Assembly: GCA_963971285.1 (NCBI GenBank)
Contig: OZ020250.1
Location: forward strand, 10,834,499 to 10,898,498
DNA: 64,000 bases
Reading direction: 5' to 3'
Source of the DNA: Astropecten irregularis
Taxonomy: Eukaryota; Echinodermata; Asteroidea; Paxillosida; Astropectinidae
Position numbers and translations under genes: made by a program. The notes beneath the pieces were generated by a model. It ran no database searches. It was given only the letters and a program-made list of their open reading frames with translations, and had not been told where the DNA came from. Of the stretch, positions 1 through 10,789 are shown piece after piece (the stretch's first letter is position 1; each line of letters starts with the position of its first letter).

Positions 1-368
1 CAGCTCCACCATCGAGTCAGAAAAATCATTGTCAGCTCAACCACGTTCAACTTCCACGCCGCCCCGGCATTCCTGCCGACAAACATTTCAATGACTTTGT
101 TATGGACAAGTAGATTCTGCCACCTTAGAATGCCGGAAGACCATGCTGTTCTAACTTTACTGGCGATAGATCTTAGATTGTAACTGGACTGATTTACATG
201 AATGAGATCACACAGGTATGAGGGTGAAAGACCATTAAGGGCTTTAAAGTGTAGCAGTCTTAAACTGGAGTCTATGTTGTACAGGGAGCCAGTGCAGAGT
301 GTTGAGTAGAGGTGAGGTGTGGTGTGGGTGTTCTTAGGCTGACGAAAAATAATGATTTCCTTTGTTTT
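1..368. other. no gene recognised
   Basis: Unique-looking AT-balanced sequence. I see no convincing exon, long open frame or repeat structure here. It lies downstream of the last visible exon of the minus-strand mucin gene, so it is probably intron. Confidence 0.4.
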
Positions 369-549
369 GTTGTTGTGCTATGGCGCCCTCTGGTGGCGAG
401 TTGTTGTGCCTCCACGGGCGCCGCTATCTTTATTATCCTCGTGTCTTGTTGACATATTAAAGCAGTTACTCTCGTTCCTAAAGTCAGTGTTTAGTTGTGT
501 TTCATTCATCTAGAGTAACCTCATTCTCATTTATGGCGCCGGGTGTTCC
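369..549 (+). repeat. LTR-like terminal fragment, copy 1
   Basis: About 125 bp from 379 recur in inverted orientation at 59770-59890. Shared landmarks are the block TATGGCGCCCTCTGGTGG and the block GTTGACATATTAAAGCAG. Just after the shared part, TGGCGCCGGGTGTTCC at 534-549 resembles a retroviral-type primer binding site. This suggests a solo LTR or LTR end of a retrotransposon. No coding remnant is attached, so the class is inferred. Confidence 0.45.
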
Positions 550-779
550 TTTGCATGACAGTCTGTAATGACAGACAGCTGTTGTAAAGCTATTTCTATC
601 TTCTGCCCAATATTATAAAACTGACATCCAATCTGGAGACTGTTGCTGGGGGTCTTCAAGGCATTTCTTCTTCACTTTGGATGAAATCGAAGAAGAGAAA
701 GAACGTTTTGTCTTGCATTTCCAAGGGGTTGGTGACCAGGTAGTACCGGACCAGATCCGACATTTGTCGCCGGTTGGAA

Positions 780-1045
780 GGCCATATTCCCAGTCCCAGT
801 GTGTGTGAGCACATGGGGCCGGTGGTGGTGGGGGTTTGAAGACCTGGCGGTGTAGCCTGTTCAGTTAGCCCACAGATCCAAGTGGGTTGTTTCGGGGTAC
901 TGCGATGTCATTGCCAGTTGCTGGTGGGGCCGATCCCACGGAGTGCAGGAAGACTGTTGCAGTGTCAGGCTGGGTGAACCTACGTACATGTAAAGGTAAC
1001 TCTACTCTACTCTACTCTAATCTAATCTAATCTAATCTAATCTAA
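780..1045 (+). repeat. possible LINE 3' end with pentanucleotide tail
   Basis: A GC-richer block runs into a clean pentanucleotide microsatellite, (CTCTA)n then (TCTAA)n, at about 1001-1045. LINEs of the CR1/RTE type often end in such short repeats. No reverse transcriptase is attached, so this is a tentative call for a 5'-truncated copy. Confidence 0.4.
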
Positions 1046-1624
1046 CTCCACATATAAATGATCAATGGGAAAAAGAGGAACCTGGACAAAATTAATAAAG
1101 GGTGGTGGGGTCGTCAGGGCACTTGAAATAAAATAAATTTTAAAAACCCTAGCAAGGCCAGTAGGCTTTGACAGGGATGCCATTTTCCCTTCTCACTTGA
1201 GGAGGACCTTGTACAAGTATGGAGGCCTCTCTTGCATGGTCCTAATAGTTCAGAAAAATGCTTCCCCTGAAGTTGTATAGATACAGATCTGTTAGTGTTT
1301 GGATAAACATTCCAGTACAGTAACTTAAAAAGCTCTCACATACATCTGTTTTTGTTTGGCCCTCTCTATATTATTACATGTGACTCTTCTTCCTTTTGGA
1401 GTTAAAACCTCCAGTAATGCTGGAAATTTCACCACCTTACCTGGAGTCAATTACATGTATAAATGGTTACCAACAGATTGTTAAAAAAAATAACAATGAA
1501 AGTTTCCCTGATTCAAACGCTGCATATTTTTTTAGTGATCCCCATGTACTGTTTCTCAGGTTGCAGCATTGCTAATGCTGCATGTATCTGTAACAAATCT
1601 GTAACAAAGTGGTACATTTAGTGG
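1046..1624. other. no gene recognised
   Basis: I tested a possible minus-strand exon around 1190-1305 (an AG before it, a GTGAG after it), but the phase required by the preceding mucin exon gives an early stop. Nothing else is supported. Confidence 0.4.
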
Positions 1625-1795
1625 TATGTGAGAGGTTTCATAGCTTCTGACAGCCAAGCGAACAAAGAAAATTGACTATTGACTACAGTATTCTGTAGGT
1701 TGCTGGTTTGAATCCCACACTTCAGTCACTGTTCACTTTTCAACGATTTAAAATTAATCCAGTCAGCAGTTTCCCTTGTGGTTACTTGATGATTA
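1625..1795 (+). repeat. tRNA-derived SINE fragment
   Basis: Contains the B-box-like word GGTTTGAATCCC (1703-1714) and flanks such as AACAAAGAAAATTGACTATT that recur in the copies at 4384-4555 and 59514-59688. The A-box half is missing, so this copy is deleted internally. It is the same SINE family as the fuller copy near 59.6 kb. Confidence 0.6.
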
Positions 1796-1937
1796 TAAAA
1801 GAATAATGCTCAGGCTTTAGGGAGGGGCCGACCTTTAAATCCTTGCAGGATATTTCTAAATGATCTAGTGTTACATCACTACATCAATAGCTTTTTAAAA
1901 TTTGACTGAGCAAAGCTTGAAATTTAAAACCTGACCA

Positions 1938-2428
1938 GGGGTGCGTTCCGCTTGCGCGAACGTTGCCACCGTTTGCCAACGTTTGCAAACAATTTCGGGT
2001 GGAACGACTTGTGCGCCGCTAACGTTGGCGGGTGTTAGCAACAGTCGGCGAACATATTTCTGAGATGTTCGCGAATGTTCGCATGTCATTTAAAAATGGT
2101 CGATATTTCCAAGATGGCAGAACGGTAAGCAGACGACGTAATTTTTTTTGGGACGAAAGTAAAAACTGCAGTTTTTAAGATTGAAAATTTATTAAGTACT
2201 TCACAAATTGCACCATAGATAATTGGTACTTAATTATATGCTGCAGTACAAGTACTATCAGAAATTTCATCAATTATTTTGGACGCTGCAGGCATTCGAC
2301 GCCATCTTGGTTACGACTGGACACCGCCATTTTACGGTTGTGTTCCACGCGCGCTCACAATCGGTTCCGGTTGTACGCAAACGTTGCCGCAAACGTTGAG
2401 ACATGTTCGCGCAAGCGGAACGCACCCC
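1938..2428. mobile_element. MITE with 24-bp perfect terminal inverted repeats
   Basis: The left end GGGGTGCGTTCCGCTTGCGC is exactly inverted at the right end (2405-2428). The 491-bp interior has no transposase and repeats GTTCGC/GCGAAC words near both ends. If the repeat is trimmed by two bases, CCAGG flanks both sides as a possible 5-bp target duplication. CAG...CTG-type ends cannot be excluded, so the superfamily is uncertain. Confidence 0.75.
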
Positions 2429-2621
2429 AGGTAACCATCATAAAAATGGTCTGGAACATTGTAAAGAGGAAACATTTTAAAGAAAAGAAAAACAAACCAT
2501 ATATAATTTATAATACTTAATTATGATACTGTAACAAATAAATCTGTCAATATCAATGACAAGAAAAGCCTCTTCGAGGACCCTTTATAGATGAACAATC
2601 TTACTACAGTGTTTTTCTTAC

Positions 2622-2787
2622 CTACAAGACACCAATTGATTGTTTCCTGAAGGTTCCTTACACACACCATTTCTACAGTAGTTGCCATTTAAATAGCAAT
2701 TAGAAAGGCAGCGGCTTTGGTAGGTGTAACAGATCATGGATGGGGGACAAGGAAGCAGGAAACAAGGATTTACTTCGATGAACATGC
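2622..2787 (-). CDS. mucin-like gene exon, EGF-like cysteine-rich
   Basis: Internal 166-bp exon. The acceptor reads TCATCTCTAG and the donor GTAAGAAAAA. It encodes about 54 residues with eight cysteines in an EGF-like spacing (C-x4-C-x5-C-x6-C-x3-C-x6-C-x4-C-x11-C), including YCRNGVCKEPSG. It starts with two bases of a codon, which fits the single base left by the exon at 4257-4100. It ends with two bases of a codon, so at least one more exon lies downstream outside the window. EGF modules beside a SEA domain are typical of membrane-tethered mucins and matrix proteoglycans. The module is probably extracellular. Confidence 0.82.
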
Positions 2788-2876
2788 CTAGAGATGACAA
2801 GGAATGCAATCGCTTCAACATCAATTCCTACATACTGTAAATTTATTTTATGTGTATGTCATATAAATGGAACAAG

Positions 2877-3614
2877 AGCCCTGTCCGCACTGGATTTTTT
2901 TGGGGCAAAGTATAAACCGAGACGTTGGGTACTTTACCCATTTTAAGTTCAGTGCGGACGTCTCAGGAAGTCTACCTCTCAGTTACTAATTTGCCCGAGC
3001 TGTGCGGGTATTTCTACCGGCCAACTTCTGCCCGAATAGAATGCCCGAGACACTTTACCCGAGACAAAAAGTCCAGTGCGGACAGTGTGAGTCGGGTACC
3101 CTCATGAGTCTAGTATTGTCAGCTCGGTAATTCCTCCGCGTGTGCACGGTTAAGTTACCCGAGTCAAAAGTCCAAGTGCGGACACCGGTAATATTTGCCC
3201 ATTTTTATTTAGCTTTAATTGTGTATTTTTTTAGCCCTGTCCGCACTGGACTTTTTTTTCCGGGGATTTAACCGAGCCGATGGGTAAATGAAAAATGGGC
3301 AAATATTACCGGTGTCCGCACTTGGACTTTTGACTCAGGTAACTTAACCGTGCACGCACGGAAGAATTACCGAGCTGACAATACAAGCCCCATGCGGATA
3401 CCCGACTCAAACTGTCCGCACTGGACTTTTCGTCTCGGGTAAAGTGTCTCGGGTATTCTACCCGGGCAGAAGTTGGCCGGTAGAAATACCCGCGCGGCTC
3501 ACGCAAAGTAACTGAGGGGTAGACTTCCTGAGACGTTCGCACTGGACTTAAAATGGATAAAGTACCCAGCGTCTCGGTTACTTTGCCCCAAAAAAGTCCA
3601 GTGCGGACAGGGCT
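2877..3614. mobile_element. foldback element with CCGCACTGGAC repeats
   Basis: A long imperfect palindrome of about 738 bp. The ends read AGCCCTGTCCGCACTGGA at the left and the inverse at the right. Arms of roughly 330 bp pair along their length, around a short centre near 3211-3287. The words GTCCGCACTGGAC or its inverse occur about nine times at mirrored positions. A terminal-like copy, AGCCCTGTCCGCACTGGACT, also sits near the centre (3233-3252). There is no transposase. It is probably a non-autonomous foldback DNA transposon, and may come from two inverted copies. Confidence 0.75.
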
Positions 3615-4099
3615 TTATAATCTTCTGCTTATATTTGTACAATGTACATCACTGAAGCTCAATGATGGACTTCCAAGTAGACTCCTGACTTTTCAACATA
3701 AACCTTACAACTAGAATGGGAGTGATAAAGAAGCAAATAATGAAATTGACCTTTGGCAAACAGGAGCCACATGTTTACGCATCAGGGCTACCAATTCAGG
3801 GTCTTGAGTAAAGGCAAACAGATGTGACCCTTCCTTACTCAACATCTAAAGACATCAATTGGTGGAGGTATCATTCATGGCAGAAATGCCAGAGCAAAGT
3901 TTATTGTGTGGCAAATCTTACTGTCTATGATATGTCTAGCTGTCTGATGATTGAGTGACTGATCACAAGATGAAGGACAAAAAAAAAACAAGGAATGTAA
4001 AACATGTCCCAATATAATAACTCTTCAGAGGTACAAAACTGGGTTATTGGTACTTTTATTGTTCTCATTGTTTGTTTAAACTGACTGCAACCTACTCAC
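3615..4099. other. intron sequence, nothing recognised
   Basis: Part of the 1.3-kb intron between the exons at 4257-4100 and 2787-2622. It is AT-rich and has no repeat structure I can define. Confidence 0.5.
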
Positions 4100-4257
4100 C
4101 ATTAGGTGCAAGAGCTAAAAGTTCTGAGACGCTCAAGTTCCCAAGTCCTCCAGTACTGTGCACTTCATTAAATAGCAGGCCTATCCAGGCAGACTTAGTA
4201 GAACCATCTAAGGTTTCCGATGCGAAAAGTTGAATCTCAGGTACCACACTGCCTTGT
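4100..4257 (-). CDS. mucin-like gene exon, SEA domain C-terminal half
   Basis: Internal 158-bp exon. The acceptor is AACAACTCCAG and the donor GGTGAGTAGG. It begins with one codon base and ends with one. Joined in phase to the 65-bp exon it reads QGSVVPEIQLFA, then a stretch ending GLGNLSVSELLALAPNG. GSVV matches the SEA autoproteolysis motif, where the chain cleaves between Gly and Ser on folding, as known for MUC1-type SEA domains. The later LGNLSVS segment fits the last strand of the fold. The site implies a two-part, non-covalently held glycoprotein at the cell surface; that is inference from the family. Confidence 0.88.
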
Positions 4258-4383
4258 CTGGAGTTGTTGATATGAAAAAAAACCAAATGATTCTAAAATG
4301 AATATTCCAGCAGTGTGGGGGCGCATGATCCCATACACTGATTGATTGATATTCCAATTTATATTATCGATGTGTATCGATGA

Positions 4384-4555
4384 AATGAACCGTGGGATAT
4401 GGCGGTGTGTGCGTAGTTTCATGGCTTCGGACTGCCAAAAGAACAAAGATAATTGACTATTTGGGACACCACCAACGTAGGGCTGGATAGCTCAGTTGGT
4501 AGAGCACCTGTACGGTATTCAGGAGGTCACCGGAAGTTATTTGATGATTATATAT
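4384..4555 (+). repeat. tRNA-derived SINE, truncated at the B box
   Basis: Carries a Pol III A-box region TAGCTCAGTTGGTAGAGC (4489-4506) and the following GTACGGTATTCAGGAGGTCA. It then jumps to AAGTTATTTGATGATTAT, losing the B box and the tail junction. Upstream sequence (AACAAAGATAATTGACTATT) matches the copy at 1625-1795. Confidence 0.65.
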
Positions 4556-4583
4556 TAAAAAGCCGAATCCTCTTTGAGTAATC

Positions 4584-5325
4584 CAAGTAAGTCCAAGTTT
4601 GTCAACTTCCAACACTGAGGGAAGCTAGAATCAAATGTCCACCTGAAATAAATCATGTGATATTTGTTTTACTATACCTCATAAATATTCTCTATTGTCC
4701 ACAATTTTGTCGAGCAGTGCAGCAAATCGTTCATTTTTGTGAACTTCATGTATTAAGGCAAAGTTCATGCATGTGCATTGCAAACTAGGATAGATGCGTA
4801 ATGACATGTTCCATGCGCAGTGAGATGTTACATACATGTATAACAGTATACAACATGTATAACAGATTCCCTGGCCTACTCGCTGTTGATCAGCAAATAT
4901 ATCCACTGGCACGTGATGGTGAATTGACAAACTGGGATTCCCCTCTAGGTCATGAATATTTATGAGGTATAGTAATATACAAGGAAAGAATTCCACAGCC
5001 ATTACAAAGACGGCCATTACAGAAACAGGGTTATTTAATCCAAGAGATAACTTATTGAATGCACGTCATGATAAACTTCAATCTCAGGTGTGTACACTGG
5101 GGTAGCACATCTGAAAAGTGAGATTTTCAGTGTTTTTTTTTTACCTACAATGATACACTTCGAATGCAGCGGTAGCCAATTTTCTCATAATGCCCTCTGT
5201 CGGTCCCATAGGTTTGTGCACAAGTGATGGCCGTTAGTGGAATTCTTTCCATATACAAATATCACATGGTCTGAGGGTGGACAGTCGATTCTAGCTCTCG
5301 AGGTGTTGGAAGTTTACAAACTATA
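4584..5325. mobile_element. inverted-repeat element, family with CTTCCAACAC ends
   Basis: The left end (GTTTGTCAACTTCCAACACT, then AGCTAGAATC, then TGTGATATTTGT) returns inverted at about 5255-5325, giving imperfect terminal repeats of roughly 65 bp around a 740-bp body. No transposase is seen. A second left end follows at 5335-5452, with matching material at 11606-11840. Confidence 0.6.
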
Positions 5326-5334
5326 GTTCCTTAG

Positions 5335-5452
5335 ACGAAGCTGAAGGTACTAACTTCCAACACCAAAGGAAGCTAGAATCGACTCTCCGCCCGAAATAAA
5401 CTATGTGATATTTGTTTTACTATACCTCATAAATATTCTTTATTGTCCACAA
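5335..5452 (+). repeat. left part of a second CTTCCAACAC-family copy
   Basis: Matches 4590-4715 closely, from CTTCCAACAC through TTTACTATACCTCATAAATA to TTGTCCACAATT. It stops abruptly where LINE sequence starts. The continuation of this family reappears at 11606, which suggests that the LINE and Penelope block is an insertion. Confidence 0.6.
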
Positions 5453-6542
5453 TTCAATGGTTCCATCATTGACCTGGCATTCTGCAATCGCCCTTAACAA
5501 TTTACCTCTGTTACTACTACCCCAAATCCTGTAGACTCTGATCATCTTGCTGTACAAATTATCTTTTGAACTAGCACACCTCCACCAAGACCGGCTATTC
5601 TGTGGTCATTCCTACAAGTTCATCGTGGGGATTGTGAGCACCTTCGGAATCTAATCCATCTTGTTCCCTGGTCAGCATTGATGGACCCCATGGACGTCAA
5701 CTCATATGCAGATATCTTCATGGACCTACTCGATGCTGCCATAAGTGGAAAACTCATATTTCACCTTGGATAACTCACAAACTAAAAAACTCATCACCAA
5801 GAAACATAAACTACATGTATTAAATTGTGCCCGAAAGTCTGGTTCATTTAATACCCGACTGGTTACTGTACAAAAATATTTGTAATGAGGTCAAAAGTCA
5901 AACAAAGAAAGCCTACTGGAAATTTGTGAATGACATGTTTTGTTCGAAGGACAACAGGCGCAGATTCTGGTTGTTTGTCCCCACCAGAAAAATGTCACCT
6001 CCCCTACCTGTATTTTCTCACAACAGTGTTAAAATTACCCAACCTGATATTATTTCATGTGCATTTAATGATTATTTTTGTTCTGTATCTAATCCTCCAC
6101 AAGGCTCAATTCCTTTTAATACAATGCTCCACCTTGCTCATTATTCATGCCTGAATTATCTGAACTCTCTGTTTCTATTGGTCATAATGCTTCCATTCTC
6201 AGTAAACTTCCTGTCAATAAGTCCCCTGACCCTGATGGTATCCTACCTTCCATCATGAATAAGGTTGCATGTAAAATTTCCGCTCCCATTTCTGTTTTAT
6301 TCAACTCTTCCCTTCGACTTGGAGAACTTCCTGACTCTTGGCAATGTGCTAACATCACAACTGTGTTCAAGAAAGGTGATAAATCTATTCTGAGCAACTA
6401 TTGACCCATTGCTCTCACCTCAGTATTGTGTAAGGTTCTGGAGCATGTTATCGCTTCAGCCATAACCAATCATGTGACTACATTTGGTCTGTTAAGTCCA
6501 AACCAGTATGGTTTCACCAAACATAGAAGCTGCGTTACCCAA
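5453..6542 (+). pseudogene. CR1/Jockey-like LINE, 5' part of a split copy
   Basis: Translated pieces in changing frames give the end of an apurinic-type endonuclease (SDHLAV, near 5538-5555), a linker, and the start of a reverse transcriptase. The latter includes NKSPDPDGILPSIM, WQCANITTVFKKGDKS, an 'ALTSVLCKVLEHV' palm segment and QYGFTKHRS. Frameshifts and stops break it. The reading stops at 6542 inside the RT, where another LINE begins, and resumes at about 9722 with DTVFLDMSKAFD. The copy is 5'-truncated and dead. Confidence 0.8.
6536..6542 (+). repeat. target-site duplication, left copy (TACCCAA)
   Basis: TACCCAA at 6536-6542 is repeated at 9715-9721, immediately flanking the inserted LINE. 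Removing the insert and one copy restores the reading of the outer RT. Confidence 0.7.
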
Positions 6543-6749
6543 CTAGTAACTCCGCCATGGCCAGTCCCAAGCCCGGATGAGAAAGGAGGAGGGTTGGGCG
6601 TGGGGCTAGCATCCCCACCCCGTAAAACCCACTACGCTACAGAAACCACAACAAGGAAAACTCTGCTTGGCAGAGGCAGAGAAGCTTTCCAGACTTCTGG
6701 ACATATGACAGTGGGGGACTAAAGCCGAAAGGACGTCTCCAGCTCGACA

Positions 6750-7667
6750 GTGGACATCCTGACACCCCAAAAACACATCCGAGTTGGATGTTGGAATGTA
6801 AGAACTTTATTCCAAGCTGGGAAACTAGCACAAACTATAAGAGAAATGAATGAATATAACTTATGCTTACTTGGAATTACAGAAGCAAGATGGACCAAAA
6901 CAGGGAAACAGAGACTCAAGACTGGGGAGATCATCATCTGGTCAGGCAGACAAGATGACAATCATCAGGAGGGGGTTGCTCTCATCATTAGCAGGAAACG
7001 CACACAAACCTTATTGCAGTGGAAACCAATTAATGAGCGGTTACTGTACATAAGATTAAACTCAAAATATTCAAAACTATCCATACTAGAGGTGTATGCA
7101 CCCATTGAAAATGCAGATGAGGAAGACAAGGATCAGTTCTACAGCAAGCTTCAGGCAGCACTGGAGGACATCCCTAGGCATGACATCCTTCTCTTGATGA
7201 AGGACTTCAATGCAAGAGTTGGTAGCAACAATGTAAGCAGGGAGAAAACTATGGGACGACACGGGTTAGGCAACACCACCAACAATAGCGAAAGACTCAT
7301 TGATATCTGTGAACAAAATGACCTGGCTATCGGTGGTACTCTATTCGCACACAAGAACATACATAAACTGACCTGGACCTCACCAGATGGGAAAACACAA
7401 AGCCAAATCGACCACATCATCATAAACAATAAGTGGAAGCGCTCCCTACAAGATGTACGAGTGATGCGTAACTCTGACGTTGGAAGTGACCACAATCTGT
7501 TAGTTGGGAAACTCCTCCTCAAGTTGAGGAGAACCAGAATTGGGGGACCAAGAAATTGTCGCTATGACGTTGCAAAACTCAAGGACCCAGAAGAGAGGAA
7601 TGAGTTCAGCTTAGCCCTGAAGAACAGATTTAGCATCCTCAAAGATGAAGCAGAACTAAAGTCATAA
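6750..7667 (+). pseudogene. LINE apurinic-type endonuclease ORF
   Basis: 305-codon open frame. Early motif VGCWNVRTLFQAGK (catalytic Asn), then GITEARW (catalytic Glu), VYAPIENADEEDK, KDFNARVG (usually GDFNARVG, here Lys for Gly), QIDHIIINNKWK and SDHNLLVG (catalytic Asp-His). The domain nicks target DNA to prime reverse transcription. A stop at 7665 separates it from the RT, which in related elements is the same polyprotein, so this is a broken copy. It lies within the LINE at 6543-9714. Confidence 0.8.
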
Positions 7668-9020
7668 TCATTATCTATCAATGAATTCAATAAAGCAATG
7701 AACCAAGCAGCAAAAGAAACAATAGGATATATAGGAAAAGTGTTAAATCTGAGTGGATCTCTGGTAACACATGGAAGGTCATAGAGGAAAGAAAATCAAT
7801 AAAGAAGAAGGTCCTGGATTTTAAGTCACCCCGGCTGAAAGAGAGGTTTACAGGGCAGTATAGAGACAGAGAAGTGAAGAGAGCAACAAGAAGTGACAAA
7901 CGGAAGTACATAGAGTGACTTGCTAATGAAGCTGAGGTCGCTGCTCAACAGAAGGACATGAAGACAGTGTACAAGATCACCAGGAAACTAAAGGGGGACC
8001 GGGGACACACTCAGGATATACCAGTGAGGGCTGCAGATGGCACAACCATCACAGAAGAGCGGGAAAAGCTGGAAAGATGGAAAGAACACTTTCAGAAGAT
8101 CCTGAAACAGCCAGTCCAACCAGCTCTCGCCGACATCCCAGAAGCAGAAGAGGACCTCAACATCAACATGGGAGCAATTACAATCGGGGAGGTAAAAAAA
8201 GCCATCCGCAAACTGAAGAATGGAAAAGCTCAAGGAGAGGATGGCATGTGTCCTGAAATGTTGAAAGCAGAGGACCAAGAAACACCTCGCTTTCTCCAGA
8301 GCATCCTGCAGGAAATATGGGATAATGGGACAGCACCTGATGACTGGTACACAGGAGTTATTGTCAAGCTACCAAAGAAAGGAGATCTGGGGGATTGCAA
8401 CAACTGGAGAGGCATCACTCGAGGCATCACTCTACTATCACTCACCAGTAAAATCTTCAGCCACATCATACTTCAATGCATCAAAACAGCAGTGGACACC
8501 ATACTACGACAAGAACAAGCGGGCTTCAGAAAGAGGAAATCCTGCATAGACCACATCTTTGTACTACGCCAGATACTAGAACAGTCCAACGAATGGAACA
8601 GCACACTGTTCATAGTATTCGTGGACTTCACAAAGGCCTTCGATAGTCTACACCGTGACTCCCTTTGGAAGATCCTCAGACACTAAGGCATTCCTAAAAA
8701 AATGGTCGACATCATCCAGTCACTCTAGAAGAATTTTGAGTGCCGTTTTATCCACAACAACGAGTTGACTGAACCTTTTAAGGTGGACACCGGAGTCAAG
8801 CAGGGATGCACTTTCTCACCCATACTCTTCTCCTTGGCTATTTACAGGGTTATGAGGCGTATCACCCAAGGAAAGCGTCAAGGCATCCAATGGACGGTTT
8901 CACAGCAGTACTGGAAGATCTCGATTATGCAGACGACATAAGTCTGCTCTCACACCGATACCAAGATGCCCAGTCAAAGACAGAGAGCCTTTATCAGTCA
9001 GCCAGTGCCATTGGTCTATT
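7668..9020 (+). pseudogene. LINE reverse transcriptase, fragmented
   Basis: The longest clean part is 7958-8686 (242 codons). It contains KLKNGKAQGEDGMCPEML, PKKGDLGDCNNWRGIT, EQAGFRKRKSCIDHI and VDFTKAFDSLHRDSLW, which are the fingers and first catalytic Asp region. A stop follows at 8684. Downstream frames give GVKQGCTFSPILFSL and DLDYADDISLL (8932-8950, the YADD catalytic motif). These frame changes inactivate the protein. Confidence 0.8.
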
Positions 9021-9379
9021 AGGAAAATGAAGAGAAAACAGAGGTCTTGAGGAAGAATACCACAAACAACAACCCAATTAGCATGTACGGAAAGCCCATT
9101 GAAGATGTGTGTGTTTGTTTACCTGGGCAGTAAGGTAAAACTACAGATGGCGATTGTGATGAGGAAGTCACCACCAGAATCAGCAAGGCAAATCAAGCCT
9201 TTGCAATGCTTAGACCAGTTTGGAGATTGTCTGTACTCAGCATCCACACGAAGATCAGGATCTTTAAGAACAACGTCCTGATCGAGTGTCCTCTTGTGTG
9301 GCTCTGAGTGCTGAAAAGCTACTGTATCCATCGAGCGAAAACTGGAGGTGTTCCAAAACAAATGTCTGAGGCGAATCCT

Positions 9380-9713
9380 CAAGATCTACTGGCCAAATAC
9401 CATATCTAATGAAGAACTCCGCAAAAGAACGACACCAATACAAGGGGCAATTCAGACATGGCGTTGAAGATGGCTGGGACACGTGTGTCATATGCCACCA
9501 ACATCACTCCCAAGAACGGCACTACACTGGACACCACAGGGAAAAAGGAACCGAGGACGGCCCAGAGAAACATGGCGGAGGACAATTGCCAAAGAGCTGA
9601 AGAGCAGGGGACTTAGCCTTGAGACAGCCCCCAGAATTGCTGCAGACAGAGCCAGGTGGAGATCCCTTATGTTGCCTCAAGTGCCAGACGGCTCAGAAGA
9701 GGACTGGGAGTGA
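9380..9713 (+). pseudogene. LINE C-terminal domain
   Basis: The frame ending at 9713 reads MPPTSLPRTALHW, then GKRNRGRPRETWRRTIAKEL and RIAADRARWRSLM. This conserved tail follows the RT in many animal LINEs. Its exact role is not known to me. It marks the 3' end of the coding region and lies a few bases from the target duplication, so this family has almost no 3' UTR here. Confidence 0.7.
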
Positions 9714-9714
9714 G

Positions 9715-10770
9715 TACCCAAGGCAGTTCATTGTTGGGCAATCACCCTTGACCGAACACGACCTCCCCGCATAGACACTGTCTTTTTGGACATGTCAAAG
9801 GCTTTTGACAAGATGCCACACGGCATCCTACTTGAGAAGCTATCATCAGGTTTTAACATCCGGCGTGCTGTGTGGCGTTGGATCAGATCCTTCCTGACGG
9901 ATCGTAAGCAGCGTGTTTTGTTTCAGGATAGTGCCTCATCTTGGGTGGATGTCACATCTGGCGTTCCTCAAGGGTCAAGGGAGTGTTCTTGGTCCATCCC
10001 TGTTCAACATCTTTGTGAACAACATTCCACACAGAGTTTCCTCAAGCTGTGCCTTGTTTGCAGATGATGTTCTGCTCTTCCGTGTTATTGGATCTGCCAT
10101 GCATGAGCATCACCTGCAGACTGACATCAATAGCCTCACAAAGTGATCTATACAAAATAGAATGAGCTTCAATCCCTCCAAAACAAGGGCCATGTATGTC
10201 ACTCGAAGCTGAAACATACAGCCTCCCATCTACAAACTCATCCCTATCCACAGCCTCATCTTTCCAATATCTCGGCATGGAATCCACATATCAATGCCAT
10301 TGTTTCCCTTGCCAATCGCCTATTAGGATTCATCCATATAATAGTTGCCGGTGGTGCTTCAACCCAGGCAATTTTCTTTATTTTAATACAAATCCCTGGT
10401 CTTACCTATCCTCGAGTACTGCGTCCCTTCATGGAGCAGGCACACACTATCCCAACAACATCAGGTTGGACCGGCTACAATGGCTAACTCTTTCATCCAG
10501 ACGTGATGTTCAAACATGCTCTTTCGTTTATAAATGTTTATATGGTATATGTAATTGTGAATCTATCACTGATATTACTATTATAAATCCTAGACACCTA
10601 GACTCACTTACATTCCGTCCCCTTCTGCCCGAACCCAAGCCCTCTTTCACTCTCCATCCCGTAGATTTCCAAGACTTTGGAATGATTTATCCTCTCACAT
10701 CAAGGACTTAATTTGCTGTAACCAACTCGCTTTCTCACTTCCTCAGAGACCTAAAACTATCGTATTTCCC
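9715..10770 (+). pseudogene. CR1/Jockey-like LINE, 3' part of the split copy
   Basis: Continues the RT begun at 5453. DTVFLDMSKAFDKMPHG (first catalytic Asp) starts near 9775, then WIRSFLTDRKQRV, GVPQGS, and LFADDVLLFRVIG near 10058-10095 (the FADD catalytic motif). Then come NPSKTRAMYV and degraded C-terminal sequence with a WNDLSSHIK-like element near 10680. Several frameshifts are present. The next element starts at about 10790. Confidence 0.8.
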
Positions 10771-10789
10771 AGACACTCCACATTAAGGC

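Larger units (their letters stand above)
6543..9714 (+). mobile_element. LINE inserted in a LINE (RTE-like endonuclease/RT element)
   Basis: A 3.2-kb non-LTR retrotransposon in the same orientation as its host LINE. It has a 5' leader with CCGGATGAGAAAGGAGGAGG, an endonuclease ORF from 6750, RT pieces from about 7670 to 9020, and a C-terminal segment that ends at 9713 with the codons for SEEDWE. The C-terminal part, with GHVxRMP and RGRPRETW-type words, is typical of animal LINEs often misannotated as craniofacial development protein 2-like. Several stops and frameshifts make it non-functional. Clade placement (RTE or a relative) is my best guess. Confidence 0.82.

Noticed and set aside
1190-1305. 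Additional downstream exon of the mucin gene
   Set aside because: Possible AG and GTGAG borders are present, but in the required phase (one leading base) it meets a stop after eight codons, and it has no EGF or membrane-segment features.
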